Shown: piece after piece, positions 18,823 to 26,232 of the stretch | Layout of the letters: each line of letters begins with the position of its first letter | How positions within the stretch are numbered: the first letter of the stretch is position 1 | Source of the DNA: Comamonas flocculans | GTDB taxonomy: Bacteria > Pseudomonadota > Gammaproteobacteria > Burkholderiales > Burkholderiaceae_C | DNA: 64,000 nucleotides | Direction: 5' to 3' | NCBI RefSeq assembly: GCF_007954405.1 | Contig: NZ_CP042344.1 | Location: 3,224,001-3,288,000, forward strand | The notes under the pieces: generated by a model | Told to the model about the DNA's origin: nothing | What the model saw: only the letters and a program-made list of their open reading frames with translations | The model's database searches: none | Position numbers and translations under genes: made by a program

Positions 18823-19889
18823 GTGGTCCGTTGTCGACAGGAGACGTGGTTGGAGGGCGTTATCAGATCGTGCGCTACGTTGACGCTGGCGGCATGCAGT
18901 TCGTCTACGCCGCCAACGACAATTTGACGGATCGGATCGTGGCGTTGAAAACGCCAAAGAATCCGTCGGCGACCAAGCGATTCAAACGAAGCGCGGTCGT
19001 GGCTGCGAAGGTGAACCACCCGAACGTCGCAAAGACCCTCGACTACTTCAAAGAAGGCGACGCTCGCTATCTAATCGAGGAGTTCATTGAAGGCGCGGAC
19101 ATGGCCAAGGCCTTGCTGCGCCAAACCAGATTTCTCGACCCCTACCTCTGCGCCAAGATTTTTCATCACTTGGCGAAGGGGGTCGCCGCCGCCCATCATG
19201 CTGGCGTCATCCACCGTGACTTGAAGCCGACGAACGTGATGGTTGTCGGCGGCTATTCGCTCACCGAGGTGAAGGTCACCGATTTCGGGATCGCCAAGAT
19301 GGCGGGCGAAGAGCTGGAGGAAGCGGCTGCCGGCGGCACGGCCACCATGACCACGTCGCAAACGGCTGTGGGGGCTCTCCCCTATATGGCGCCCGAAGCA
19401 ATCGACACCCCGACGGAGGTGGGTGCGAAGGCCGATGTGTGGTCCCTCGGCGCGATGATGTTCCATCTGATGTGCGGAGAGGCACCTTATGGCGTCGGCT
19501 TGCGAGCCGTTCGTGCAATCCTTGCGGCGGAGAGGCCCGCAGTGCCGGCGTTCCTCACCGCAAATCCCCAATTCGCTCCACTCTCAAGCCAAGTCATAGA
19601 CCTGGTTTTTTCTTGCTTGAATCGCGATCCCGCGGAACGGCCAACCGCTGACGAGCTTGTCGCTCGCTGCGGCAATCTCTGCTACACGCCGGCACCTCGA
19701 AGAGAAGGCCGAGTCAAGCGAATCGATTACAACGCATACGGCTTCATCAGCACGGACAATGGGGACGTTTTCTTCCACACCGAAAGCGTCTACGGGCCTG
19801 AGAGACTGCAGGTGAATGACCAAGTGCTCTTTTCAAGCTTCAACGGCGGCGGGGCGGACCGGGCTCATCCAGTGATGAAACTGGCATAA
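18819..19889 (+). CDS. Ser/Thr protein kinase fused to a cold-shock-like domain
   Basis: This 356-residue protein has a Hanks-type kinase at residues 10-285: Lys44 (VALKTPK), HRDLKPTN with Asp134, DFG at 155-157, and MAPEAI. After a short linker, residues 297-356 resemble a cold-shock/OB domain: GRVKRIDYNAYGFIS then DVFFHTESV, with conserved aromatics of RNP1/RNP2-type surfaces. Cold-shock domains bind single-stranded nucleic acid, so kinase activity might respond to RNA or ssDNA. The gene starts in the ATGA of kinase 1 and is the last of the cargo operon. The fusion is unusual. Confidence 0.9.
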   Translation: MSGPLSTGDVVGGRYQIVRYVDAGGMQFVYAANDNLTDRIVALKTPKNPSATKRFKRSAVVAAKVNHPNVAKTLDYFKEGDARYLIEEFIEGADMAKALLRQTRFLDPYLCAKIFHHLAKGVAAAHHAGVIHRDLKPTNVMVVGGYSLTEVKVTDFGIAKMAGEELEEAAAGGTATMTTSQTAVGALPYMAPEAIDTPTEVGAKADVWSLGAMMFHLMCGEAPYGVGLRAVRAILAAERPAVPAFLTANPQFAPLSSQVIDLVFSCLNRDPAERPTADELVARCGNLCYTPAPRREGRVKRIDYNAYGFISTDNGDVFFHTESVYGPERLQVNDQVLFSSFNGGGADRAHPVMKLA

Positions 19890-20281
19890 CGGGTTTGAGG
19901 CCGATCGCATCGCGGGCGTCCAATCGGAGGACCGCACACTGCGCCAGCGCGCTGAAGCCCGTGAACGGCGGCTCTGGCCGGCAAACCGGTCACTACCGCG
20001 GCTATCGGGTCCGCGTCTCGTTTTACCGGAATGTGGCGGACACCGTGAACACGATCACCGACATCGAACGGCCGAGAACGCTGCGCAACAGTCATTTCAT
20101 TGACGTGCGGATTCGGGGACGACTGCGCTGGGTCGTTCTCTGCCGTTGCCGTAGATGCTTTTTTACCGCGACTTTGTGTATGCCTCCAGGGGAAAGCACA
20201 GCGGCCTATCCCCGCCTCGCTGCGCTTGGCGCCCCTTGAACATCGCCGAACCGGCCAATGCCGGATCGGCCGGGCCAGCGC
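19890..20281. other. Intergenic region right of cargo 1, with repeat copy C
   Basis: No gene is seen in the first 290 bp, where the sequence is unlike the backbone. From 20182 it joins repeat copy C, which continues up to the stop of the XRE regulator gene. Confidence 0.5.
20182..20281 (+). repeat. ICE intergenic repeat, copy C (right flank of cargo 1)
   Basis: It starts GCCTCCAGGGGAAAGC, continues CTATCCCCGCCTCGCTGCG and CTTGGCGCCCCTTGAAC, and ends GCCGGATCGGCCGGGCCAGCG. The order and orientation match copy B at 14517-14616, so the cargo genes sit between two direct copies. Confidence 0.8.
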
Positions 20282-20572
20282 CTACGGCCTGGCCGCCGCG
20301 AGCTGGCTTTCAGCCTCGCCCATCAGCACCGCCGTGCTGCATTGGAGCGCGCCGGCAATCTTGAAGATCAGTGCCAGTGTAGGCATATGCTCGCCGCGCT
20401 CGATCTTGCCCATGTGCGACCGCTCGATGCCGGCCAGGTGCGCCAGCGATTCCTGCGCGATGCCGCGCTCCATCCGTAGCGCACGCACCGCCGCGCCGAA
20501 GGCGTGGGCCAACTCGGCGTCATGGGTGGTGGTGCCCGCCGGTCGGCCGGGCTGGACGGAACGCTTCTGCAT
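20282..20572 (-). CDS. XRE-family transcriptional regulator
   Basis: This 96-residue protein has a single lambda-repressor-type helix-turn-helix (FGAAVRALRMERGIAQESLA then IERSHMGKIERGEHMPTLAL). Small XRE regulators of this form are conserved in Tn4371-type ICEs. I chose ATG at 20572 (MQKRSV); a TTG start at 20599 would add nine residues. It is divergent from the DUF2958 copy 2 gene, so the 215-bp gap likely holds promoters and operators for both. Confidence 0.88.
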   Translation of the reverse strand: MQKRSVQPGRPAGTTTHDAELAHAFGAAVRALRMERGIAQESLAHLAGIERSHMGKIERGEHMPTLALIFKIAGALQCSTAVLMGEAESQLAAARP

Positions 20573-20787
20573 GGACAGAAGCGTCGATTCACAGCACAAT
20601 TAAAACCACGTTATCTTTAACTCATTCATAGAAATCCCACTGTTTTGCGCTTCTACGGAAATCCGCATTTACGGCTTTGAACGAAGGCGCGAAGTCACGG
20701 AGCCGCAATCGTGTTCATGCACAAATCCGCCGAGATGGCTTTGCGCTTTCACGCTTCGGCGGATTTGTGCAGCCGCAGGGAATCGCC

Positions 20788-21135
20788 ATGAATCCACTCA
20801 TCACCGAGGACGACCGCGCCCGCCTGCTGGCCCACGGCCAAGCTCGCGCCGCTTGCGAAGCCAGCGACCCGCTGCCCGTGGTGCGGCTGTTCACGCCGGA
20901 CGCGCATGTGACATGGCTGCTGGTGTCGCTAGACCCCGCCGACGGCGACACGGCGTATGGGTTGATCGACCTGGGCATTGGGGTGCCCGCGCTGGACACC
21001 GTGAAGCTGTCCGACCTGGCCAGCATCGTCGGGCCGCGTCGGCAGCCGGTGATGCGCGATTGCTATTTCCAGCCCACGCGCACGCTGTCGGAGTACGCCC
21101 GCTTGTCCGAGCAGGACGGGGCCATCCCGGACTGA
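20788..21135 (+). CDS. DUF2958 domain protein, copy 2
   Basis: This 115-residue paralogue of the protein at 9053-9403 shares ITEDDRARLLAHGQARA, then PVVRLFTPDAHVTWLLVSLD, YGLIDLGIGVPALDTVKLSD and a C-terminal LSEYARLSEQ. The two copies diverge in most other positions, so they are not a recent duplication. Function is unknown. It lies at the start of the DUF2285-repA-parA-traF block. Confidence 0.85.
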   Translation: MNPLITEDDRARLLAHGQARAACEASDPLPVVRLFTPDAHVTWLLVSLDPADGDTAYGLIDLGIGVPALDTVKLSDLASIVGPRRQPVMRDCYFQPTRTLSEYARLSEQDGAIPD

Positions 21136-21448
21136 GCCCGGCGCACTGTGACTTTTTCAGTCTGGCGTCATACCGGGCTGGTCTCAATCGGGATTCTTGC
21201 AGCGTGGCCGCACCAATCTGATCCAAACGGACAGGATGTTTTGCGCGGGCTGCGGCAGGCTGGCCTGTACGGCGTCCGATATCGGGGCGCTGCCGCCGCA
21301 GCATTGAGACGAATACCGCAACGCATCGGAGCCAATCGAATCGGTCTTGACAGCCCCATCCACCTTTTTACCCCATGACGTTCCGACGATGGCGATGTAG
21401 CGCGTAGTGTTTTCGTGGCGGCGATTCCTGTTCGCAGGAGGAGGCGTC
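21136..21448. other. Intergenic region, no gene seen
   Basis: This is 313 bp with no convincing gene or strong hairpin. TTGACA occurs at about 21347 without a clear -10 partner. GCAGGAGGAGGCGTC just before 21449 is a strong ribosome-binding site. Confidence 0.45.
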
Positions 21449-22204
21449 ATGGTCGATCCCCATCACGCCGCCCATTGGTATCCAACGGCGGCATACCTCT
21501 ACGTCTTGTGGCTGGATGCGCTTGCGCTGGCCTGGGAATACTTGCGCAGGCATCCCGACTACCGGCGCGACTGGCTGCGCCATCATCGCCGTTCGCCGTC
21601 TTTGCAGGCGGCGCAACACTGGGGCCTGCGCCTGCTGGAAGACCCGGCGCTCGATGCGCGCGACGCGCATCCGGCCTGGCAGCCCGGCCACGCGACCTTG
21701 GTTCAGCTCTATCCCGATGACGATCCGCCGGTGAACGCCGTGCCTTTCGCGTTCTGGCGCATTCCCGGCCACAAGCAACTGATCCACGACGGCAAGCGGC
21801 TGGCGCTGATTGCACGCAGCCCTGGCCGTTGCCGGCGCTTCGCGCTCTCGCCCGGCCTGTACGATGGCATGGCGTTCGTCTATGCCGTGCGCGCAGGCGC
21901 TGCGCCGCCGGTCGGCTTCACGTTTGATATGGCGCAGGCCGCACCTGCCGCGATGACATCGCCCAGGCCGACGCCTGGTGCGCTGCTGGAGTTGCACACC
22001 TTGCAGGCGCTGGATGCGGCCCTGGCGGGCGCATCGTTGCGTGAGATGGCCGAAGGCTTGTTCGGTGCCGATGCCGTCGCCACCGACTGGCACACCGACA
22101 GCGCCTTGCGCGCCCGCGTGCGCCGACTGGTGCGCCGTGGCGATGCGCTGATGCGCGGCGGCTATCGTCGCCTAGCACAGCTTCCACCACTGCCGTTGCA
22201 GTAG
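21449..22204 (+). CDS. DUF2285 domain-containing protein
   Basis: This 251-residue protein is of a family typical of proteobacterial ICEs. The N-terminal part has AAYLYVLWLDALALAWEYLR and the DYRRDW motif. The C-terminal DUF2285 region (about 175-245) has LQALDAALAGASLREMAEGL followed by basic RARVRRLVRRGDALMRGGYR, which resembles a DNA-binding regulatory domain. ATG at 21449 follows a strong AGGAGGAGG. The likely role is transcriptional control of the transfer block, inferred from family and place. Confidence 0.82.
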   Translation: MVDPHHAAHWYPTAAYLYVLWLDALALAWEYLRRHPDYRRDWLRHHRRSPSLQAAQHWGLRLLEDPALDARDAHPAWQPGHATLVQLYPDDDPPVNAVPFAFWRIPGHKQLIHDGKRLALIARSPGRCRRFALSPGLYDGMAFVYAVRAGAAPPVGFTFDMAQAAPAAMTSPRPTPGALLELHTLQALDAALAGASLREMAEGLFGADAVATDWHTDSALRARVRRLVRRGDALMRGGYRRLAQLPPLPLQ

Positions 22205-22315
22205 GGGGGACGTTTCGCGCCCACCGCAGATCGTCCCTTCGCGGAAAGCCTCGCTTTTCTGAAAGTGCCTCTACCCGGTCGCATGGTGTGGCCGGGCTTG
22301 ATGGAGGTACTTCCC

Positions 22316-22597
22316 ATGCGACCCGCTCCCTTGCGGCCTGCCGCTACTGTTTCGACCGCTGCCGCGCAGCCGCAGCGTTATCTCACCAACGACGAAGCCG
22401 CCGAGTACCTGCGCCTGTCGCCGCGCACGCTGGAAAAGCAGCGCGTGATCGGCGGCGGCCCCCGCTTTCGCAAGTTCGGCCGCCGCGTCATGTACGCCGT
22501 GGCCGACCTCGATGCTTGGGCGGCTGATCGCAGCTTCGAGACGACTTCCGATCCCGAATATGCCGAGCAGCACTCGGCCGACAGCCGTGCGCGCTGA
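22316..22597 (+). CDS. Helix-turn-helix (HTH_17/AlpA-like) regulator
   Basis: This 93-residue protein has a MerR-like winged helix: RYLTNDEAAEYLRLSPRTLE, then GGGPRFRKFGRRVMYAVADL and DAWAADR. This is the canonical excisionase-like HTH_17 sequence. ATG at 22316 follows GGAGG at about 22303. It sits directly upstream of repA (26 bp gap), so it may regulate repA or excision. It is distinct from the AlpA-type gene at 8226-8579. Confidence 0.88.
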   Translation: MRPAPLRPAATVSTAAAQPQRYLTNDEAAEYLRLSPRTLEKQRVIGGGPRFRKFGRRVMYAVADLDAWAADRSFETTSDPEYAEQHSADSRAR

Positions 22598-22623
22598 TCG
22601 CTGGCGCGCGTCAGGCCATCGCC

Positions 22624-23481
22624 ATGTCCAGCCCTGCGCTGCCCGTGCGGCAGCGGCCTTCGCAAGAACGCGAACAGCTCGACCTGTTCCGCGCCTTGCC
22701 GGGCGACATGGCACCGCGCGACAGCCAGGACTTGATGGCCTTTCCGTTCTTCTCGCTGGCGAAGTCACGGCGCACCGCGCCGATCGACTTCCGAGCCGGC
22801 AACGTCACGATCCGCGTGGAAGGCACGGCCGAGCACGGCATCGCCACGATCTGGGATGCCGATGTGCTGATCTGGGCCGCCAGCCAGATCGTGGAAGCAC
22901 GCGACGCGGGCCTGCGCCCGTCGCGGCTGATGCAGGCCACGCCCTACGAGATCCTGCGCTTCATCGGGCGCGGTACGTCGCTGCGCGACTACCAGCGCCT
23001 CAAAGCGGCCCTGGATCGCCTGCAATCGACCACGGTGGCCACATCCATCCGCGAGACGACAGGCCGGCGTCTGCATCGCTTCTCATGGGTGAACGAATGG
23101 CGCGAGCTAGCCGATGCCCGAGGCGTGCCGCTGGGCATCGAGCTGATCCTGCCCGACTGGTTCTATGCAGGCGTGATCGACGCCGCCCTGGTGCTGACCA
23201 TCGACCCGGCGTATTTCCTGCTGACCGGCGGCATCGAGCGGTGGCTGTACCGCCTGGTGCGCAAACACGGCGGCAGGCAGGAACACGGCTGGCAGTTCGA
23301 CTTTCAGCACCTGTACCGCAAATCGGGCAGCGTGGCGCGCTACTACGACTTCGCCGCCGACCTGCGGGCATTGGTCGCGCGGCAGTCCTTGCCCGGCTAC
23401 CACTTGGGCATCGAGCACGTCTCGGGGCTTTCTTCGCCGCTGCTCACGTTCCGGCCCGTGCCGTCCACGGCACGGGGATAA
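22624..23481 (+). CDS. repA: Replication initiator protein A
   Basis: This 285-residue protein matches the plasmid RepA family (pfam10134-like): AFPFFSLAKSRRTAPIDF, YEILRFIGRGTSLRDYQRLK, RRLHRFSWVNEW and DPAYFLLTGGIERWLYRLVR. Initiators of this type bind iterons and allow transient autonomous replication or stable inheritance of excised ICE DNA. Three 17-bp iterons lie directly downstream at 23506-23569, supporting a replication role. parA follows, as in plasmid replication-partition cassettes. Confidence 0.9.
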   Translation: MSSPALPVRQRPSQEREQLDLFRALPGDMAPRDSQDLMAFPFFSLAKSRRTAPIDFRAGNVTIRVEGTAEHGIATIWDADVLIWAASQIVEARDAGLRPSRLMQATPYEILRFIGRGTSLRDYQRLKAALDRLQSTTVATSIRETTGRRLHRFSWVNEWRELADARGVPLGIELILPDWFYAGVIDAALVLTIDPAYFLLTGGIERWLYRLVRKHGGRQEHGWQFDFQHLYRKSGSVARYYDFAADLRALVARQSLPGYHLGIEHVSGLSSPLLTFRPVPSTARG

Positions 23482-23505
23482 GTGCGGTAGAGCCTGTGGA
23501 CGGAC

Positions 23506-23569
23506 TCGTGCTATCAGGCAACACAAGTATCGTGCTATCAGGCAACGAACTATCGTGCTATCAGGCAAC
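23506..23569 (+). repeat. Three direct iterons, probable oriV of the ICE
   Basis: TCGTGCTATCAGGCAAC occurs exactly at 23506-23522, 23530-23546 and 23553-23569, with start-to-start spacing of 24 and 23 bp. The array lies between repA and parA. Downstream are a CAAACCC/GGGTTTG inverted repeat (23581-23605) and an AT-richer run with three CTAACTT motifs (about 23613, 23623 and 23636), which could be the unwinding region. A truncated 14-bp copy is at 25817-25830. Confidence 0.85.
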
Positions 23570-23734
23570 AAAATCGGCCGCAAACCCGCACCAGCACTGG
23601 GTTTGCGCGCCCTCTAACTTCCCTAACTTAAATTCTCTAACTTTTAGTAGGGAAACGCCGCTGCGGTGGATAACCGCCACGCGGCCACCAACGCAGCAGC
23701 GACAGCCAGGCTTTCCAACACGGAGGGCTAGGTC

Positions 23735-24373
23735 ATGATCGTCGCGCTGCTCAACCAGAAAGGCGGCGTCGGCAAGACCACGCTCGCCACCCACATCGCC
23801 GGCGAGCTGGCGATGCGCGGCCAGCACGTCGTGCTGCTGGATGCCGACCCGCAGGGTTCATCGCTGGACTGGACGCAACGCAGAAGCCAGCAAGGCTTGC
23901 CACGGCTGTTCAGCGCCGTGGGCCTCGCACGCGAGACGCTGCATCAGGAAGCCCCGGAGCTGGCACGCCGCGCCGATCATGTCGTCATCGACGGCCCACC
24001 GCGCATCGCCGCCTTGGCGCGCTCCGCGCTGCTGGCGGCCGAGCGCGTGCTGATTCCGGTGCAGCCCAGCCCCTACGACCTGTGGGCCAGTGCCGAGATG
24101 GTGGCGCTGATCCGCGAGGCGCAGGTGTTCCGGCCGCTGCTCCGCGCAGCCTTCGTCATCAACCGGCGCGTAAGCACCACCATCATCGGCAGGGAAGCGC
24201 GGCAATCGCTGGCCGAACAGCCGCTGCCGGCGCTACGCGCCGAGGTGTGCCAGCGCATCGTGTTCGCCGTCAGCGTGGCCGCTGGCCGGCTTGCGCGCGA
24301 GACGGCACCGGACAGCGCCGCCGCACGGGAAATCACCGCCCTGGTGGACGAACTGCTGCGGTGGACGACATGA
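23735..24373 (+). CDS. parA: ParA-family partition ATPase
   Basis: This 212-residue protein is a Walker-type partition ATPase. The deviant Walker A motif KGGVGKTTLA is at residues 9-18, Walker A' is VVLLDADPQGSSLDW, and Walker B is HVVIDGPP. The small size without an N-terminal HTH places it with type Ib plasmid ParA proteins. Its partner is unclear: the next gene (94 residues, ATGA overlap) has the place of a ParG-like or CopG-like partner, while the large ParB is far upstream. Confidence 0.93.
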   Translation: MIVALLNQKGGVGKTTLATHIAGELAMRGQHVVLLDADPQGSSLDWTQRRSQQGLPRLFSAVGLARETLHQEAPELARRADHVVIDGPPRIAALARSALLAAERVLIPVQPSPYDLWASAEMVALIREAQVFRPLLRAAFVINRRVSTTIIGREARQSLAEQPLPALRAEVCQRIVFAVSVAAGRLARETAPDSAAAREITALVDELLRWTT

Positions 24374-24654
24374 CAGCGAAGCCACCGCCGAACAGCAAAC
24401 GTGCGGCAAAGCGCGTCGGCATCGGCGCGCGTCCGCCCGCGAATCCGCACGCCGAGGCGTGGATTCGCCAGGGCGACGCCGATGCGCTGGGCAAGGGCGA
24501 CCTCTACACGGCCCGCCTCACCCTCGACATCACGCCCGCGCTGCGGGCGCGCATCAAGGTATCGGCCTTCACGCAAGGCGTGACCGTGGCCGACCTGCTG
24601 CGCGGCCTGCTCGAACGGGAGTTTCCCGATAACCGCAGGGAGAACACTCCGTGA
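24370..24654 (+). CDS. Small basic protein downstream of ParA (possible ParG/RHH-like partner)
   Basis: This 94-residue protein has a basic N-terminus (KPPPNSKRAAKRVGIGARP) and a C-terminal segment YTARLTLDITPALRARIKVS followed by AFTQGVTVADLLRGLLE. That strand-helix-helix order is the pattern of a ribbon-helix-helix DNA-binding fold. Basic tail plus RHH is the build of ParG-type centromere-binding proteins. The start lies in the ATGA of parA, so coupling is expected. The functional label is inferred. Confidence 0.75.
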   Translation: MTAKPPPNSKRAAKRVGIGARPPANPHAEAWIRQGDADALGKGDLYTARLTLDITPALRARIKVSAFTQGVTVADLLRGLLEREFPDNRRENTP

Positions 24655-25208
24655 CCGCATCCGCTGCACCTGCTGCCGCGCCTGCCGCTGGCGCGGCCAC
24701 GGCTGCGCCACAGCCATCATTCATCGCGCCTTCCGGCCAGCCCGCTAGCGCGCCGCTGACGCGCGTGGCGCTGGCCTACATCGAGGCCCGTTTCAAGCTC
24801 TACCTTCGCTTCGGCAAACCCGCGCGTATGCACCAGCTCGACCGCTGGCGGCGGAGCGCGGTGTTCCTGCCGGGCGCGGTGTTCTGCCGCGTGCGCTGGC
24901 AGTCCAACGATTACGGCACCGTGCGCTGGCAGCTCATGGTGATACAGGCTTGCACACCGCTTCATGCCATGCAGCGCATCCCCGGCGTGCAGCCGGGCGC
25001 GCGCCTGCTGCTGCACGCCGAGGGCGACGGGCAGGTGCGCGCCGTGCTGGAGCGCATCGACGCCATCGAGGCACTGGGCATCGCGCCTGTCGCCGTCTCG
25101 CCCGCGTACTGGCGCACGCTCGCCAACCGGCTCGCCGCGCGCCTGCCGCTGCCCGAATACACCGCCGAGCGGCACGCCGCCTGGCTGGCCGGGAGGACGC
25201 TGCCATGA
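24651..25208 (+). CDS. DUF2840 domain-containing protein
   Basis: This 185-residue protein is of the DUF2840 family, found almost only next to traF and relaxase genes in Tn4371-like ICEs. An Ala/Pro-rich N-terminus precedes the conserved part: YIEARFKLYLRFGKPARMHQ, AVFCRVRWQSNDYGTVRW, LMVIQACTP and PGVQPGARLLLHAEGDGQV. GTG at 24651 overlaps the preceding stop. Function is unknown. Conserved linkage suggests a role in DNA processing or its control. Confidence 0.85.
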   Translation: MTASAAPAAAPAAGAATAAPQPSFIAPSGQPASAPLTRVALAYIEARFKLYLRFGKPARMHQLDRWRRSAVFLPGAVFCRVRWQSNDYGTVRWQLMVIQACTPLHAMQRIPGVQPGARLLLHAEGDGQVRAVLERIDAIEALGIAPVAVSPAYWRTLANRLAARLPLPEYTAERHAAWLAGRTLP

Positions 25209-25792
25209 CCGCCGTTTCCACTACGGGCCTCGCGCCGCGTCCTCGCTCGCGCCTGCGCGCCCGCATCGTGCTCGCGGGCCTCGCCGCCTGCGGCCTCGCT
25301 GCGCTGGCCTGGGCGTCCTTCGTGCATCCATTCCCGCGCCTGATCTACAACCCGTCCGACAGCGTTCCCGTGGGCTGGTATCGCGTCGATCCGCTGCGCC
25401 ATCGGCCCGGCTCGCTGCCACGTCCATTGTCCGTGGACAGCATCGTCCTGACCACACTGCCGCCAGACGCCGCCGCGCTGGCCGCGCAGCGCGGCTACCT
25501 GCCGGCGCGCGTGCCGCTGCTCAAGCGCGTGGGCGCAGTCGCGCCACAGCAGGTTTGCGTTTTCGATGCGCTGGTGTGGATCGACGGCGTGCCGGTGGCT
25601 GCCGTTCGGCCCGCCGACCGGCTGGGCCGTCCGCTGCCATCCTGGCCGCAGTGCCGGCAGCTTCGGCCTGGCGAACTGTTCCTGCTCAGTGTGACCAATC
25701 CGGCGTCGTTCGACAGCCGGTATTTCGGGCCGGTCAGCGCATCCGCCGTGATCGGCGTCGCGCACCCGATCTGGCTGGAGAAGCGCCCATGA
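25205..25792 (+). CDS. traF: TraF, S26-family signal peptidase for pilin maturation
   Basis: This 195-residue membrane protease has one N-terminal transmembrane helix (residues 20-38). The S26 catalytic pair is visible: Ser53 in NPSDSVPVGWYRV and Lys107 in PLLKRVGA. TraF of IncP-type systems trims and cyclises the TrbC pilin, which is encoded here at 42819. The start overlaps the DUF2840 stop by ATGA. It is the last gene before the putative oriT and relaxase gene. Confidence 0.92.
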   Translation: MTAVSTTGLAPRPRSRLRARIVLAGLAACGLAALAWASFVHPFPRLIYNPSDSVPVGWYRVDPLRHRPGSLPRPLSVDSIVLTTLPPDAAALAAQRGYLPARVPLLKRVGAVAPQQVCVFDALVWIDGVPVAAVRPADRLGRPLPSWPQCRQLRPGELFLLSVTNPASFDSRYFGPVSASAVIGVAHPIWLEKRP

Positions 25793-26232
25793 TCGCCGCC
25801 GATTCGCTGCGCATCATCGTGCTATCAGGCGTGCCGATCCGGTGGCGTTCTGCGTGTCGTCGCGCGTGCAGTGCGAGCGCCAATCCTGCGTATCGGGCGC
25901 CGCACTTCGCGCTGCCTTCCCATGTGCAGGCGTCTTGCCTCGAACGCGCCCGGCCTATGGCCGTCGCCGCGTTTGCCGGCGCGCTGGCTGCTCGCGCAGC
26001 AGCGCAGCCGGGCCGCCGGTGCCTGGAGCGACAGCGGAAGGCAAAGGCGGAAGGCAAGACAAAAGGACGCGGCACCGGGCCACGTCGAAAGCCAGTCTGC
26101 ACGTGGGGTTGGCGCGGCACAGCGCGGCTTCGCCACCGTGCCGTGTTCGGCGCGAGGCTCGCGCCAATGCAGGCATGTCCGCGTGCTTCGCACGACAGGG
26201 CATGCCGGAGCTTTCAGGGAGCACAGCCATGA
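25789..26232 (+). CDS. Doubtful reading frame spanning the traF-relaxase gap
   Basis: An open frame of 147 codons begins in the ATGA at the end of traF and ends in an ATGA at the start of the relaxase gene. The product would be very Arg/Ala-rich and has no recognisable domain. Third-position GC is lower than in the neighbouring genes. The same DNA carries an oriT-like hairpin and an orphan iteron, so it may simply be noncoding control DNA. I list it because of the double overlap and do not assign a function. Confidence 0.3.
   Translation: MIAADSLRIIVLSGVPIRWRSACRRACSASANPAYRAPHFALPSHVQASCLERARPMAVAAFAGALAARAAAQPGRRCLERQRKAKAEGKTKGRGTGPRRKPVCTWGWRGTARLRHRAVFGARLAPMQACPRASHDRACRSFQGAQP
25817..25830 (+). 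repeat. Orphan iteron half-copy upstream of the relaxase gene
   Basis: TCGTGCTATCAGGC matches the first 14 of 17 bases of the RepA-type iterons at 23506-23569, in the same orientation. It lies just after traF and about 50 bp before the oriT-like hairpin. Confidence 0.7.
25871..25905 (+). other. Candidate oriT hairpin with an ATCCTGC nick-like loop
   Basis: GTGCG-A-GCGCC at 25871-25881 pairs with GGCGCCGCAC at 25896-25905 with one bulged base. The 14-base loop contains ATCCTGC, the core of the IncP/MobP-type nick consensus (ATCCTG before the cut). It lies about 320 bp before the relaxase start. Another hairpin, CGTGC/GCACG with outer GGCATG/CATGCC, is at about 26172-26206. Confidence 0.5.

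Noticed and set aside
16615..19889. TerY-P triad (vWA, PP2C, kinase)
   Set aside because: No vWA (TerY) protein or tellurite-type gene is present in the cluster.
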